Program-made: the position numbers and the translations under genes
Assembly (NCBI GenBank): GCA_030737835.1
Contig: CM060857.1
Coordinates: 15,387,496 to 15,451,495, forward strand
Origin: Acorus gramineus
Lineage: Eukaryota; Streptophyta; Magnoliopsida; Acorales; Acoraceae
Length of the DNA: 64,000 nt
Reading direction: 5' to 3'
Notes under the pieces: generated by a model
What the model was told of the DNA's origin: nothing
Database searches by the model: none
Seen by the model: the letters and a program-made list of their open reading frames with translations, nothing else
Shown: one piece after another, positions 26,389-37,850 of the stretch
How the letters are laid out: every line of letters begins with the position of its first letter
How positions within the stretch are numbered: position 1 is the first letter of the stretch

Positions 26389-28960
26389 TCAAGCTGGATT
26401 CCGTTCTGTTGTAGCGAGTTCAGACTTCAAAGTTCTTGGGATGTGGACATCTGCAAACAGAAATACAAGAGACATCACAAGCCAGAAGGGGACACAGAGA
26501 TTTTTGTTGATTAACAGCAAAATTGTGAGAGAGATCCAGCCAAATTCGTTGCAGAAAAGTTGGCCATTCCAGCAGTCTCGACAGTAACATTGACTGAGAT
26601 GGACAGGATGGACCAACAGGTTCTCATTTGTCAATTAGAAGTATGCGGTATTCACTTTCCTGTCTTTAGCAGGGCATCTCTGTTACATGATGTTGCAAGA
26701 GAACCCACATTAGAGGACTAGATATTGCTGGTGGTCCTAGGTCATCCATATTAAATTCCTGCCTAACATACCACGACTACATAATGATTACCTGGATAGA
26801 TGAATCAAATAAACTGACAAAAATTATGTCTAATATATAATTTTTGTAGCCATGGATGGACAATGAAATTATTTACCAAAGTTCGAAAGAACAAACAACA
26901 CTAGATTCATGCAACGGCTGTACAGGGAAGGCAGAGTGTTCATAATACTTTGCCAGGTTGAGTTCAATTTCTCATGCATGGTCACCATAGGTATGGATAT
27001 ACAAAACAGTTGTCATCCATTATGGAAGATACCTACAGTTATCCTATTGCATGATAGAGAGAATAAACCTTTTTTTTTTGGAATTTTAAAAAGGAAAAAC
27101 ATTTTGCTTACAAGAGACATCTTTGCCTATGCTCTTTGAAACAACTCAACCATACTGGTAGGCATCACTATTTTTTAAAAAGATTTATGTTCAAGATCAC
27201 GTACCCTGCAATTCTAACTATTAAGGATTTAGTTTTCAGAAGTAGATTATACATCCACATCAAAACTGATTTGTGGAATGCCATAAATAACCCAAAAGAA
27301 GGTAAAAATTGAACATCTAAAAAAGCCATCTTAAATGAGGTTTCCCACTTTCTTCTTTGATAGAAAACAATCACAACCATATGCATCCCAAAAGACGAGG
27401 ACATGCAAAAACACATATATATTTCCTTTCATGACAAGTTGACAACAATCATAAATCACTTAAAAGTACATTAATAAGATAATACCATGAAAAATCAGTA
27501 ATTATTGAGATGCTCTCACCTCATGGAAAATGGAAAACCATTAGTTAACCTTAGCTACCTTTTCTGCTCGATTTGGCCAGTTGATGGACACTGCATCTCT
27601 GTCCAACTAATGGGCACCATTGTTGCACCTAAGCAACTGTAAAACAGTAGACCTGTGCCATAGAAAGTTTTTTTTCCTTAAGTAGAGTAAACCATTCAAC
27701 ATCAGAATGATTGACAAAAAGTAATGCATATCTTGCTTAAACTCATTCAATGAACAAAAAAATGACCAAGGTTGTAACTTCCAAGACAAAATGCAAGAAC
27801 CATCCCCAAACACTTCTATACACACACTTTTCATGCATCCAGAAGGACATAATATTTAACAGTATATCTAATGATAGAATAAATCATGATCAAATTGTGA
27901 TATTGTAACTCCTCGGTGCCCATGAAAACAGACTTTTTTTTTTTTTTGAAAGTAGAATGTGGGCATATCTATTTCATCAAAACAGACAATGTCCAAGAAA
28001 ACAAGACTAATGTTGCCACTTTCGATGCTCCCAACATATATTACGGGGCGTTTATTATGCCAGACATTAACTCCACCCTATCACATTTTAAGAACATGGA
28101 AGACACATATGATATGAATGAGTTGAATGAGTTCACAAACAGTAATACTAGGTTGCAATGCAATTGAACAATATTGCTGTACAGGGTGTAAAAATTAACC
28201 AGGCACAGGAGCCGGGGGATTGCAAACCAGTGTTCCCGTGAAACAAGATTTCCAACATGGATGTATTGGTATTTATAAAAAAGTCCATAATATCACTCTG
28301 CAAATATAAAAATAGGATATTTCTAAATCACACAGGAATAACTTCTCGTTTCTCCATTCTACTTTCATCAGTTTTACAGAGTTCGATTTTCTGAAAAGCT
28401 ACAATAACCACATCAGTGTGCATGAAAAAGATACCATTATATAATGGAGGGAACCTATGACACCGAGAAATGTGCAACAAGGTATAGCTCGAGGTTGAGA
28501 GTGACTTGTATAAAATAGGGAAGGATGTGAGAAATTATAAACTCAAATAACGCATGATTCTAGCACAGTCTACTGATCCACATTTTTCCTCATGCTACCC
28601 AAAATTGTTGGTGAAAGCCTAAAAGGCTACTACATATTGACAAAAATGAAGATTTTGATGACCATGAAGATGAACAGGATATAAATATAACATTCTATAT
28701 ATGACCTTAACCACGTCTCATTATATTGGACCATTGAGGTCTCCAAATCACAGAAAACCTATACGAACATTTCCAAATCATTTCACAGATGATGGAAGAT
28801 AGCATTTGTTCTTTTTCATATACTTATTTTATGAAAGTAACCAGGGATGCAAGCATGCCAAGTTTTCACTGAACTACAAATGCCAAATAAAAATAAAAAA
28901 AGAACATAAAGACAGTCATGTGTCTGTACAATAAATGCCACGGTGGCACTAAGATTTACT
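26389..28960. other. Gene-like but unassigned region
   Basis: Base composition is less AT-rich than the spacers on either side, resembling intron or 3' sequence of the minus-strand loci to the right. Short frames with plausible splice borders occur, but none belongs to a family I can name. It could be the decayed 3' part of the CSL4 relic or a non-coding transcript. Confidence 0.25.
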
Positions 28961-28969
28961 TACTCAATA

Positions 28970-30413
28970 ATCCATAAGCTGATACAACACCCAGTTCATT
29001 CTTTTCTGTACAAAGATGATATGATGCCGTGCATCTCCAAGAGAGAGCTTTATACAGGAATCATGTTAAGATTCAACAGTACTTCCAAGTTCCAATGCAA
29101 TTCCAAAAGCAAATCCATCTGTAACTTCATAGTTATTCTTTGCTATAAGTAACCAAAGACTACATGCTAGATCTGGAAACCTTTGAAAGACAAGGAAACA
29201 ACCAGAAGACACCATTGATTAACAATGTGGACAACCAAGTTAATAGGAAAAAAAGCCCCTCCCACAAGGAGCATCATCTGAATTCTTACTTCCGGTGACA
29301 AGGACACCTCATATCTTCAACAACATACCTGAAAACATGTTAGGCCAGATCAAAATTGAGAAGATTAGCTACTTTTTTTAGCTAAATATTGTAGATGCAT
29401 GCCAAATTGTTGGACTTATTCAGCAGGAATGTTAGGTGACTTGTATTCTTGCTGCACATTGACACGCTAGTCCATTTCCTCATTTATATATTGTAAAATT
29501 CTCATATGTTATGACATATTTACAAGTTTTGTTGGTAAGTGTTTTTTTGTTATTTTTCCTAGTTAAATCTTCTCCTGTCAGTAGGAGTAAGTCTAGGAGG
29601 AAGGGCCCCTTGATGAAGAAAGGGTACTTCCACCAGGCTGCCAAAAGGTAATTTGGTTCATATTTCATTGTTAAAATCGTTGAATTCTGCATATAAGTGT
29701 ATGATTTCATGATCCAATATATATTTTTGTTGCTTTGGATGATGACTTGGCTATATATTGTAGTAAATGAGTAAGAACCATACAATTGTTCTTAACAATT
29801 GAAAGGCAGTGAATGTGATTGTGTTTGTTCGCAATTTTCAAAGCATGCCCTACACATGCTGCTAAAAGTTGGGAGTAACACAAACTTGATAGTGACATTC
29901 TCCTTCACGGATTTGGGTCGGACGCACATTATATCAGTTGATGCTATCTTGGTCGTCACTTTAATCACCTATGAACACATAATCACTTCCGGAGTTCAGT
30001 TTTTTTTTTTTTTTCATCTAACCCTATTATCAGAGACTTAGTTGCCAAATTGCCAAATTATGTTCACAATTGGGGGAATAGTGGAATAACCTCGCAATGA
30101 CCACCGAGCCACATCTCCACGACCCCCTGTGACCAACAAGTCTCAACATTTGATCTCTGAGAAGGGTCAGCAAATTAGGATTAGAGACTTCTTTATATGC
30201 GAAAGGAAACCAGAAACCCTAAGAAAACCCTAACCCTAGAAGGGAGAGAAGTGAAGAAAGGTAAGGCGGTGACCTGATCGGAGGAGCCCGAGAGGGATCA
30301 TAAACCATGCTGTCGTGATGCGCCACGTAGGCTCCTCTCCCAAGGATTAGATCGGATGAGCCGCCTAAAACCTCGCCGGGCGTCACAAGCGTTCTAATGA
30401 CAACGAAGAACAC
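28970..30413 (-). pseudogene. CSL4: Relic of an exosome CSL4 gene
   Basis: Two blocks match plant CSL4, the S1-domain cap subunit of the RNA exosome. At 30395-30300 the minus strand reads LVTPGEVLGGSSDL then GRGAYVAHHDSMVY, the N-terminal domain of the protein. At 29048-28977 it reads LSLGDAR, then after a one-base frame change TEKNELGVVSA, the conserved C-terminal part. No ATG precedes the first block in frame (an in-frame TAA lies upstream), the core S1 exons are not recognisable, and the usual PISWTEMQCP block is not clear. The blocks are about 1.25 kb apart, so this is an unprocessed copy with intron remains, not a retrocopy. A functional gene is presumably elsewhere. The identity of the two blocks is from memory of the family. 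Confidence 0.6.
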
Positions 30414-30745
30414 AACGGAATTTATCCTGGCTTAATGAAAGAAGATCACAAAGGAATTGCTAAACTGTTCTCGTGCGAAGAACACAAATGGGCTTCAGGA
30501 AAGCAGTGATTGAGATTTTCCATTACATTGAAAGAGCGATGCGTCAACAACCCTAGATTCAATCACACGCATTCAAAATCGAATTCTCAAACAATATTGA
30601 AAACGATCCGATATTCACAAACACGAAACACTGAATCAATTAATGAAAAGAAACAAAAAAAAGACCTAGAAACCCTGCACATTGAGGATTTCAGGAACCC
30701 TAACAAGAGCTACATGTGCACTCGTCCCTCACTCGCAGGAGGGAT

Positions 30746-30925
30746 TCAATTAATGTCGGCGTCGTCGAAGTCGTCCTCGAAGGAGTTGAAGAACTCGGCG
30801 TCGACGGGATGCCTGTCCATGAAGCTCTCCAGCACGTCCATCGCATCCGGATCGTCCACATCCATCCCAACGGACGGGGCTTGCTCGTCCATGTCGTACA
30901 GCGGCCCCAACGGCGATGTCCTCAT
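30746..30925 (-). CDS. SMAP1: SMAP1-like small acidic protein
   Basis: A single-exon frame of 59 codons plus stop. The C-terminus FFNSFEDDFDDADIN and the central MDVDDPDAMDV are the two conserved acidic blocks of plant SMALL ACIDIC PROTEIN 1. In Arabidopsis SMAP1 is about 62 aa and mediates the response to 2,4-D, acting with the COP9 signalosome and SCF machinery in the nucleus. I chose the ATG at 30925 (MRTSPLGPLYDMDEQ) because family members start MR and are this length. An in-frame ATG at 30973 would add 16 residues (MIRAFPIEQRRVREGE) not expected in the family. The gene is GC-richer than its flanks. The Tourist-type MITE at 31024 lies about 100 bp upstream, in the likely promoter or leader. 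Confidence 0.85.
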   Translation of the reverse strand: MRTSPLGPLYDMDEQAPSVGMDVDDPDAMDVLESFMDRHPVDAEFFNSFEDDFDDADIN

Positions 30926-31023
30926 CTCTCCCTCCCGGACGCGTCTCTGTTCGATCGGGAACGCACGAATCATGACTATTTGTATGGCACGGGAGGTCTA
31001 CTGTGTCGCAGGTACATATATTA

Positions 31024-31372
31024 GAACATCTCCAATATATATGTTAGCTAAACAAGTGTTAAAGTATCATGTCAGCACTTTATACCTCCACTACACACTC
31101 ATTTACTACATTTTTATATTTAATTGGTTGTTGTTGTTCTAATGGACTAGCTAAATAAATTAGACAAACTAATAGTGGGCCCCACCTCTCCACCCACTCA
31201 ACCTCTCAAATGTATTTTTTATTAATTTTTTAAAGAGAACTATTAGCATGAAAGATAACATCTGACACGTGGGGCCCACATTTAGCTCTCTCTTAACATC
31301 TCCATTGGAACAACATTTTTACATGCTATGTAAAATATAACATGTTAGTTAACATATCCATTGGAGATGCTC
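31024..31372. mobile_element. Tourist-type (PIF/Harbinger) MITE
   Basis: The 349 bp element starts GAACATCTCCAATATATATG and ends with the inverted match CATATCCATTGGAGATGCTC, so the TIRs run about 30 bp with a few changes. Both sides carry TTA (31021-31023 and 31373-31375), the three-base target duplication of PIF/Harbinger elements. No coding capacity. Confidence 0.82.
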
Positions 31373-31375
31373 TTA

Positions 31376-33060
31376 GTCAATAATCGCAAACTACTTCTTA
31401 TAGATCTGCTTGAACTTCATTATCTCAAGAACTCGATGCCATGTGATTGGAACAATTTTTTTTATTGAAAACTGTAGGTCGAATACATTCCTTGGAAGTC
31501 ATACTGCATTGCAAAAAAATACTCAATCATATATAAAAAATTAAAAGTTATATACCCAGTAGGATCATATACACACATATAAAAGAGTTATGCTTTTCAA
31601 ATTAACATCAATCATATATAAGAATAAAATGAGTTCTTGTTAGTTTATATTGCCAGCCTGATTTGAATATAAACAATAGAAAACTATATCAAACTCATAA
31701 TTAAAAAATAAATCAAAATCATTGATCAACTAGTATTTCAAAAGAAAAAAATATAACACAAACAAGGTCAACAACAAGAAAAAAGAAAAAAAGATGGAGG
31801 GAATATATTTACCTTACACTTCGATATCGGACAAAGGACAGTGACTGGTGGGTGGAACAATATTATATTGGAGCGGCAAAGAAAAGAGAGGAAAGGAGGG
31901 TGGAGCAAGGGACGATGACCGGTGGGCGTTGTGGCTGGCGATCGAAATGGCCCATAGGTGGAGATGGGTCGAGAAGAAAGAGACAGTTTTTTTAAATGGG
32001 TTGGGGTGGTTTTACACAATAGAATCTAAGAGGGGGTGGTTCTATAGGTTTCAAAAATATTGGTTGGGTGTCTTTTGGGGTGATTTTATATTAAATGGGG
32101 GTTTAAATAACCGTCGTGGCTACGCAACCGAGGGTTCTTCTTAGAGAGAAGAGCGCATCAATCATGCGGTCTCTGTACCATCAAAAACAATGCCGTCGCA
32201 TTACAGTGGGCCGTTTATTGTCAACATTACTATTTGTTTGAATTAATATATAGCTTTTATTTTTTTATTTTTTTTCTAATATACACTTATCTATTAAAAT
32301 GATCTATTAAAATGGATACAATTATAATCATATAGATTACCATTTTTCAAAAAAAATATAAAATTTAAATTTTCATAAACCGCACTATCACATTATACAC
32401 TCCAATAGCAAAGTATATAAATATTTAAGAGATCGTTTTTAGATTGTAAACAAAATTATAAACTTGCATAACAAAAATAATTCAGTCTTCTCTCACCCAC
32501 ATTTTTTAATTTTCCTAATTTCTCTCAATTATGGAATGAAATTAAATCTTGTTAGCATAGTGAGTGATCATGATGATCAGAATTTATAAGGATAGTCAAG
32601 CATCTGAATTTAAAGCTTTGGTATTCTCCACGTGTTTTTTTTTTTTTTTTTGGGAAAAGTATATAATATACTTGTTAAATGAGTTAGTTACTTTCATTAT
32701 ATAAATTTATGTATGCTCAAATAAATTTACTGTATATATTTATTTGAATTTTTTCTAACCCTGTGTACAATAGTTAGACCTAATGTATACAAAATCAGGG
32801 AAACTAAAAGTGATGACATTACCGTTAATGACAAAAAACAGAGATGGAAGGGTACTAAATCAGAGATTTACAAATTCAAACAATGCTCAGCAACAAATAC
32901 ACAACCAGAATAAAAGCAATGACAAAAGAAGATGTCAAAAAAAAAAAAAAATGTTCACTAAAACAGAAACAGCCCCTCTCATTCAACAAAACCATCCATT
33001 TCATCTGCTGAGATTCAGCTTCTTATCATTTGTTTTTCCCCTTCATCGGTGAATTCTTAA
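31376..33060. other. Spacer between SMAP1 and the first SKU5-similar gene
   Basis: AT-rich. The short frames at 31768-32144 on both strands overlap each other and match no family. T-runs lie at 32635-32650. The part from about 32930 rightward is the 3' flank of the SKU5-similar gene and still shows partial similarity to the flank of its twin near 43530-43565. Confidence 0.4.
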
Positions 33061-33130
33061 ACACAGACATATAAATACATAAAGAATGTGAATTGATCAT
33101 GATGAAGATACATTATAAAGGATTCTCTTA

Positions 33131-34910
33131 TCAAGTGTAAGGATCAGGCTTGGGGAGGTCAGCAACAAAGCCACAGAGGGGCTGGTTGTCCGGGATGTTG
33201 TACTCATCCCTCAGCGACCTCGCTGGAGACAACACACTGATGTATAGCTGCTGTCCCAGGTACTGCCTCTCCCAATTCTCCGACCGAATGTTCCACATCC
33301 CCGCGTTGTCGAAGGTGAGCAATATTGCGCTCCACGACTTCGGGTAGACCTGTATGGTGTGCCTGCTCACCGCGTCAAGCATGTTGTAGTTCTTCCTGCT
33401 CTCCGGCGTCCATTTCCCTGGTCCCATCCTGCGTGCATATATATTCATCATGCCCAATGTTAGTTAATTAAATAATTAGTTTATAAGCGCGCGCGCGCAC
33501 ACACACACATGTATATGTATAGTACTAGTTGATTGCTAGTTACTACACTGACCCGACGGGGAAGAAGGAGTAGCCGTCCAAGTGGTAGGACTGGATGCTC
33601 TTCTCGTGGTTCTCGAAGACCACCTCTATGAAATCACGGAAGGTGGCGTTGAGGACCACTGGACCTACTGTGATGTGTGCCCTCAAGACATTGCGTGCCG
33701 GCTCGTCCCCAATGGTGTCATACTTGAAGACCCTGTCGGCGACTCCGAAGTACTCTGCGAGCTTCAACGGGGTGTCAGGGTTGGAGTAGGACGCCCCGTT
33801 GAGTGCGTAGCGGAGCTTGCCATCGACGATCCTCCCGGAATTGGCGAGCTTGATCGTGCGTGTGATGTTGATCTGACCGTAGTGGTATGACCCCTGCGGA
33901 TTGGGCCTGGCCGCACTGGCCGTGAGGTTCCACCTGAACGAGCGGAACTGGTTGAACGACCACCCCCACCCGGCCGGCGCCTTGGGGAGGACGGACGAAG
34001 CCGGTTTGTCAGAGCCCGCGTATCGGATGATTCCGGTTGCGGAGAGGCTGTACCTGGTGAACCGGGTGGAGGCGATCATGACGTAGTCGCGCGGCTCCTG
34101 GTCGGCGGTGACGAGGACGGAGTAGCACTGGCCGACGTGGACGTCGAGGGAATCGTATATGTTCTGCACGGTGTGGGAGCCGTCCATCTCAACGAGCTTC
34201 AACGAGTGGCCCTGGATGCGGAAGTTGAGGGAGTTCTTCATGCCCACATTGCATATGCGGTAGTGGTAGGTCTTGCCGGCCTCCATCGTGAAAACAGGGG
34301 ATTTCGATTTCTCACCCAGTCCCGTCTTCCCATTGAGGAGGACGCCGTTGGGGCGGCCGAGGGATCGGCCGCTGTCGAGGACCCTCTTGAGGGACTTGTG
34401 ATCCTTGGCGTACCAGTCCCCGATGAGGACGGTGTAGTCGTCGGCCGGGTCGGGGTAGGGGACCGGGATGAGGAGACGGCTGTTGACGCGGAGCCCGCCG
34501 AAGCCACCGACGGCCTTGTGCATGGCGGTGGAGGGGAAGTAGAAGTAGCTGCCGATCTGGTCCTTGACCTGGAAGTGGTAGGTCCAGTTGGTGCCAGGGA
34601 GGATGGGGCAGTTGGTGCCGGGCATGCCGTCCTGCCAGGAGTTCTTGCGGTGCTGGATGCCGTTCCAGGAGAAGAGGAGGGGCTCGTCCAGGTTGTTGAA
34701 GACGTTGATGACTATGTTGTTGTTGGTGGTGGAGTTGATGTTGGGGCCCGGGAACTGGCCGTTGATTAGGATGCCCTGTTGGGGGATGCCCAGAGGGGAG
34801 ATCGTGCCGTACGTCACGTTCCACGTGAAGAAGAGGTACGGGTCCTCCGCCATCGCCAACCCCGCCGACAGGGCGAGGAGAGCGACCGCTACCGCCACTG
34901 CCTGCGACAT
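33131..34910 (-). CDS. SKU5-similar multicopper-oxidase-like protein, copy A
   Basis: Exons 34910-33553 and 33428-33131, split by a 124 bp GT-AG intron, give 551 aa. Residues 1-21 are a signal peptide (MSQAVAVAVALLALSAGLAMA). Three cupredoxin domains follow, with typical SKS blocks: GILINGQFPGP, SWNGIQHRKNSWQDG, GSYFYFPS, YHLDGYSFFPVG and NAGMWNIRSENWERQYLGQQ. The HWHG-type copper ligands of true oxidases are missing, so it is probably not a copper oxidase. Several N-glycosylation sites are visible (NVT, NST, NWT, NIT). The C-terminus ends PDPYT without a hydrophobic tail, so no GPI anchor is expected, unlike SKU5 itself. It resembles the pollen NTP303/Bp10 group; that expression is inference. 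The longer upstream reading frame to 35147 is leader sequence. The intron contains a (GC)n(AC)n microsatellite. Confidence 0.92.
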
Positions 34911-35053
34911 CTTCTTGCACCGATACGTGGTGAAGTCACAGAAAAGTTTGTGATCGACCTTTTGTGTTTGAATGAGACAAACGTCGCCTTCACCTTTTGA
35001 TGGAAGGTGAGGGAGAGACGGAAGGATTGTTTTATTAGCGGGAGGCCATTCTG

Positions 35054-35085
35054 TTTTTATATATAATGGAAGCTTATATATATAA
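35054..35085 (-). promoter_or_regulatory. Likely TATA region of SKU5-similar copy A
   Basis: On the minus strand two TATATATA-type boxes precede the ATG by about 145-175 bp. The whole block from the ATG back to about 35098 looks the same as in copy B (41489-41673), so the core promoter and leader are shared. The choice of box is inference. Confidence 0.5.
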
Positions 35086-35620
35086 AGACAGAGAGAGAGA
35101 TGGGTGGGGGTATGAAACTTTGATCCCTCTCTTTCTGGAGACCTCAAGAGATTCCCAATTTATAATGTAAGAGGTGGGGATGAGAGCAACCCAATCGATC
35201 TGTTGTACTGTTTGCAGTGGTTTCTATGGCTCAACCGTTGGTTTATGGTTTCTATTTTTCGGATTTCAAAAGCTACAGACGCGGGAAGATGGTCAACTAT
35301 GGGTCGCGCTGTTTTGGAACTGTTGTTTGCCTATTAAAGAACATGGGTGGGTCTGTTTGACTGAGTCAAAGTTGTCAACCGTCTTTTATGGGAATAACCG
35401 TCAAAGAGGCTTCTCTTTCTGGAAATAGGTATTCATGAACTGGATTTCTTCCTCCACCTTCTCTGTCTCCATGAAGGGCCTCCATTCATGATGCAGGGTT
35501 TGCATGCCTATTGTTGGAAGTGATCGTGGGTTTCTTTCACTTCATCGGATGTTCAGTCTTTTTGCAGGGTTTAACTATTGCCTTTACACGATGCAGAGTG
35601 TTATCTAGTCATGAGGGTCT

Positions 35621-36029
35621 TTAGAGCGGTGATCTTGCAGTCCATCGTTCCGGCGAGAGCGTGGACAATATGGAAAACACGAAATGCAATTGTCTTTAGA
35701 GGAGAGTGAGCGTACCAAGAAAATATGTGGGATACGTTCCAGGGATATATGAGGGATTGGGGACGCTACTTTGCGAAGACGGAGACCGTTGGCTTCCGCA
35801 ACGGACGCTTGTGCATCGTGGGGTGAGCGTCGACGCGCTGCCCTCACAACCTCAGTTTAGAAATCTCTTCTAACAAGGAACCAGAGGCCGGTCCTTTGGC
35901 AACACTAGCTTTTTTTTTGTTATTGTTTTATGTTTTTACTCTCTGTTTTCCTCTCATTCAGAGTTTGTAATTTGAATTCATTTATGAAATCGGGTAGCAA
36001 GCGTCTACCTTTTCTTAAAAAAAAAAAAA
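35621..36029 (+). mobile_element. 5'-truncated L1 LINE with poly-A and target duplication
   Basis: The plus strand encodes the tail of an L1 ORF2 (AWTIWKTRNAIVFRGE, later WDTFQGYMRDWGRYF), broken by a stop. It is followed by an untranslated tail and about 13 A residues ending at 36029. A 17-base duplication flanks it, TCTAGTCATGAGGGTCT at 35604-35620 and TCCAGTCACGAGGGTCT at 36030-36046, with two differences. This is a textbook target-primed insertion, truncated at its 5' end to about 410 bp. The two duplication differences suggest moderate age. Confidence 0.88.
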
Positions 36030-36339
36030 TCCAGTCACGAGGGTCTATTCTTCTCAGTCCCTAACACGTGTTTTACAGTTTTGTGATAATTCTGATCTTA
36101 TATTAGGGATCAAGTTCGGTCCGTAGGACAATTTGATTATCCATCGCGTGTTGGAGCATTAAATCTTATTAAGCACATTAGAATTGACACAACAAATTAT
36201 GTTATAATTGAGATATTATGTAATTAAATTTTAAATCAAAATTTAGCATTTAATTAAATTCTAATTTTTTCCTTTTTAGAACTTTTCGATTTCCTCTCCC
36301 TTCTCCTCCTCCCAAACGGGTTCAGATCCTCTGCTTGCC

Positions 36340-36592
36340 TCAAAATGTATTAGAATCTGCTTAACTTTTTATACAAGCATGTCACTTGTCTTTTTCAAAA
36401 TTTGACAGTCATAAATAAAAAAAATGTGGGTCCCATGATTTTTTTATTTTTTTCGTTGACACAGCCGGATCCCACAATTTTTTTAGGTTTTTTAGTTGAC
36501 CCACAGTTTTTTATTTTTGACAGTCAAATTTCAAAAAGGACACGTGGCTTGCTTGTACAAAAAGTCAAGCAGATCCTAATACATTTTGATTA
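36340..36592. mobile_element. Fold-back MITE inside the FAR1-bearing element
   Basis: The left arm from TGTATTAGAATCTGCTTAAC to GTGGGTCCC and the right arm from GACCCACAG to GCAGATCCTAATACATTTTG are inverted repeats of about 90 bp with scattered changes, leaving about 60 bp in the middle. It has no coding content and abuts the downstream end of the FAR1-like fragment. Confidence 0.75.
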
Positions 36593-36840
36593 ACACCTGC
36601 AGAAGGTGCAAAAGGTCTATTATATCCATTTGTTTTGTAAGTAATATCAAAACATAATGCATCACCAAAAAAATCATAATCTAGCCTTGATCTTGCATCA
36701 GCCCAAAAAATAACTGTGATCTTTTTCTCTTCATCAAGTTGCACAACATAGTAGAACAATAGGTTTTCTTCATTCCAACTCTGAAGATACTGTAATATAG
36801 CTCTTGCATCTCCTAACTTCATGTCATGCATTACTCTAAT
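36591..36840 (-). pseudogene. FAR1/FRS (MULE transposase-derived) fragment
   Basis: About 80 codons on the minus strand carry the entry to the MULE/FRS transposase domain: DARAILQYLQ, NEENLLFYYVVQLDEE, then FWADARSRLDYDFFGDALCF and TYKTNGYNRPFAP. This order is highly conserved in plant FAR1-RELATED SEQUENCE proteins, which are several hundred residues long. The DNA-binding, catalytic and SWIM parts are absent. The piece is open but isolated and lies between transposon ends, so it is a relic or captured fragment, not a working transcription factor. Confidence 0.8.
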
Positions 36841-36986
36841 AGAAGAATAAGAGTATGGGAGGAGAACGAGAAGAGGGAGGAAATTGAGAAGTTTCTAAAA
36901 AGTAAAATATTAGAATCTAATTAAATGCTAAATTTAATTCAATTTCACAATATCTCAACTACAATAGATTTTAATTTATAAATTTT

Positions 36987-37850
36987 AGGGGAAAATCGAT
37001 ATCTCCCTGGAAACTTATGAAAATCAGAAAAAGTTCATGTAAAATTGATAAATTCCCTCACGTCCCTATCTTATTAGATAATATTTATTTTAGTCCCTAT
37101 TACTAACCAGATGTATGGTTAACCCTAACCATGCATGGTAAATTACTGTTATGTCATTTTAAAATTTATTTTCTTTGTTGGAAAAAATCGATATAACTCC
37201 TTGAAAAATTATGAAAATTAAAAAAAGTCCATGTGAAATTTAAAAATCTTCTTAACTCCCTGAAATCTTCTTAAAATCACAAAAAATTCATATGATTATC
37301 TAAAAATATACTGATTTATTTAAATTTTATTAAACAAATTATAGTTTTATAATCAATGTATTATGCTTTTTATTATAGAATTTTGAGTTAAGAATGTATT
37401 ATAGAATTTTGATTGGGTTTTTAAATTGTTTTCTCTATTGATTTTGTAATAGAGTTGATGAAGATGTAATTTTTTTTGTTCAATCTCTGTGATGAGATTA
37501 AGAAGGTGAAAATGTTGAAAAATGACTCAATTTTATATATCAAATGAGGTTTGATGGATATTTTTTTTTACAGATGAGGAAGACATTTCAGGAGATGGGG
37601 ATGCTGAAAAATAACGAGGGTATTTCTGTCTTACAAAAGAAATAAATCTGATTTAATAAAGTTTGTAAGGACTGAATCCAATTTTAGAAAGTTTCTGAAA
37701 ATTTATTTCAATATACTCTTGACCGGAGGACTAAATTCGTTAACCATATACACTTTATGGAGACCTAGGATGATTTTCTGACTTTAGAGGGACTTTTTGT
37801 GAGTTCAAGAAGATTTCATAGAGTTAAGAAATTTTTTTCCTAAATTTTAA
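36987..37850. mobile_element. Long-TIR non-autonomous DNA element, copy 2
   Basis: Starts GGGGAAAATCGATATCTCCC with CTTATGAAAATCAG behind it, as in copy 1, and ends in a diverged inverted version near 37800-37850. It lies inside the right TIR of the FAR1-bearing element. Partial internal repeats of the end motif (around 37185 and 37250) suggest earlier rearrangement. No coding frame. Confidence 0.55.

Noticed and set aside
26430-29332. Minus-strand pieces reading RCPCHRK and CPHPKNFEV, which could splice together in frame
   Set aside because: The join looks tempting because of the Cys/His spacing, but the pieces are very short, about 2.8 kb apart and without conserved context. I cannot support a zinc-binding protein here.
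29565-29657. Exon-like plus-strand stretch (SKSRRKGPLMKKGYFHQAAK) between AG and GT signals
   Set aside because: It has no partner exons or family resemblance, and it lies inside the minus-strand CSL4 relic region.
30180-30250. AAACCCTAA-type telobox cluster as a plus-strand promoter or leader
   Set aside because: The motif is common in plant leaders and works in either orientation; no plus-strand gene follows it, and it lies within the CSL4 relic.
33582-34953. Long open frames on the plus strand and alternate minus frames across SKU5-similar copy A (for example 34137-34769 and 34312-34920)
   Set aside because: They are shadows of the GC-rich coding exon; the protein sequences are low-complexity and match no family, and equivalents occur in copy B for the same reason.
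34911-35147. Upstream extension of copy A to a 534-residue frame starting at 35147
   Set aside because: The added part covers the TATA region and leader, and the ATG at 34910 begins a clear signal peptide shared with copy B.
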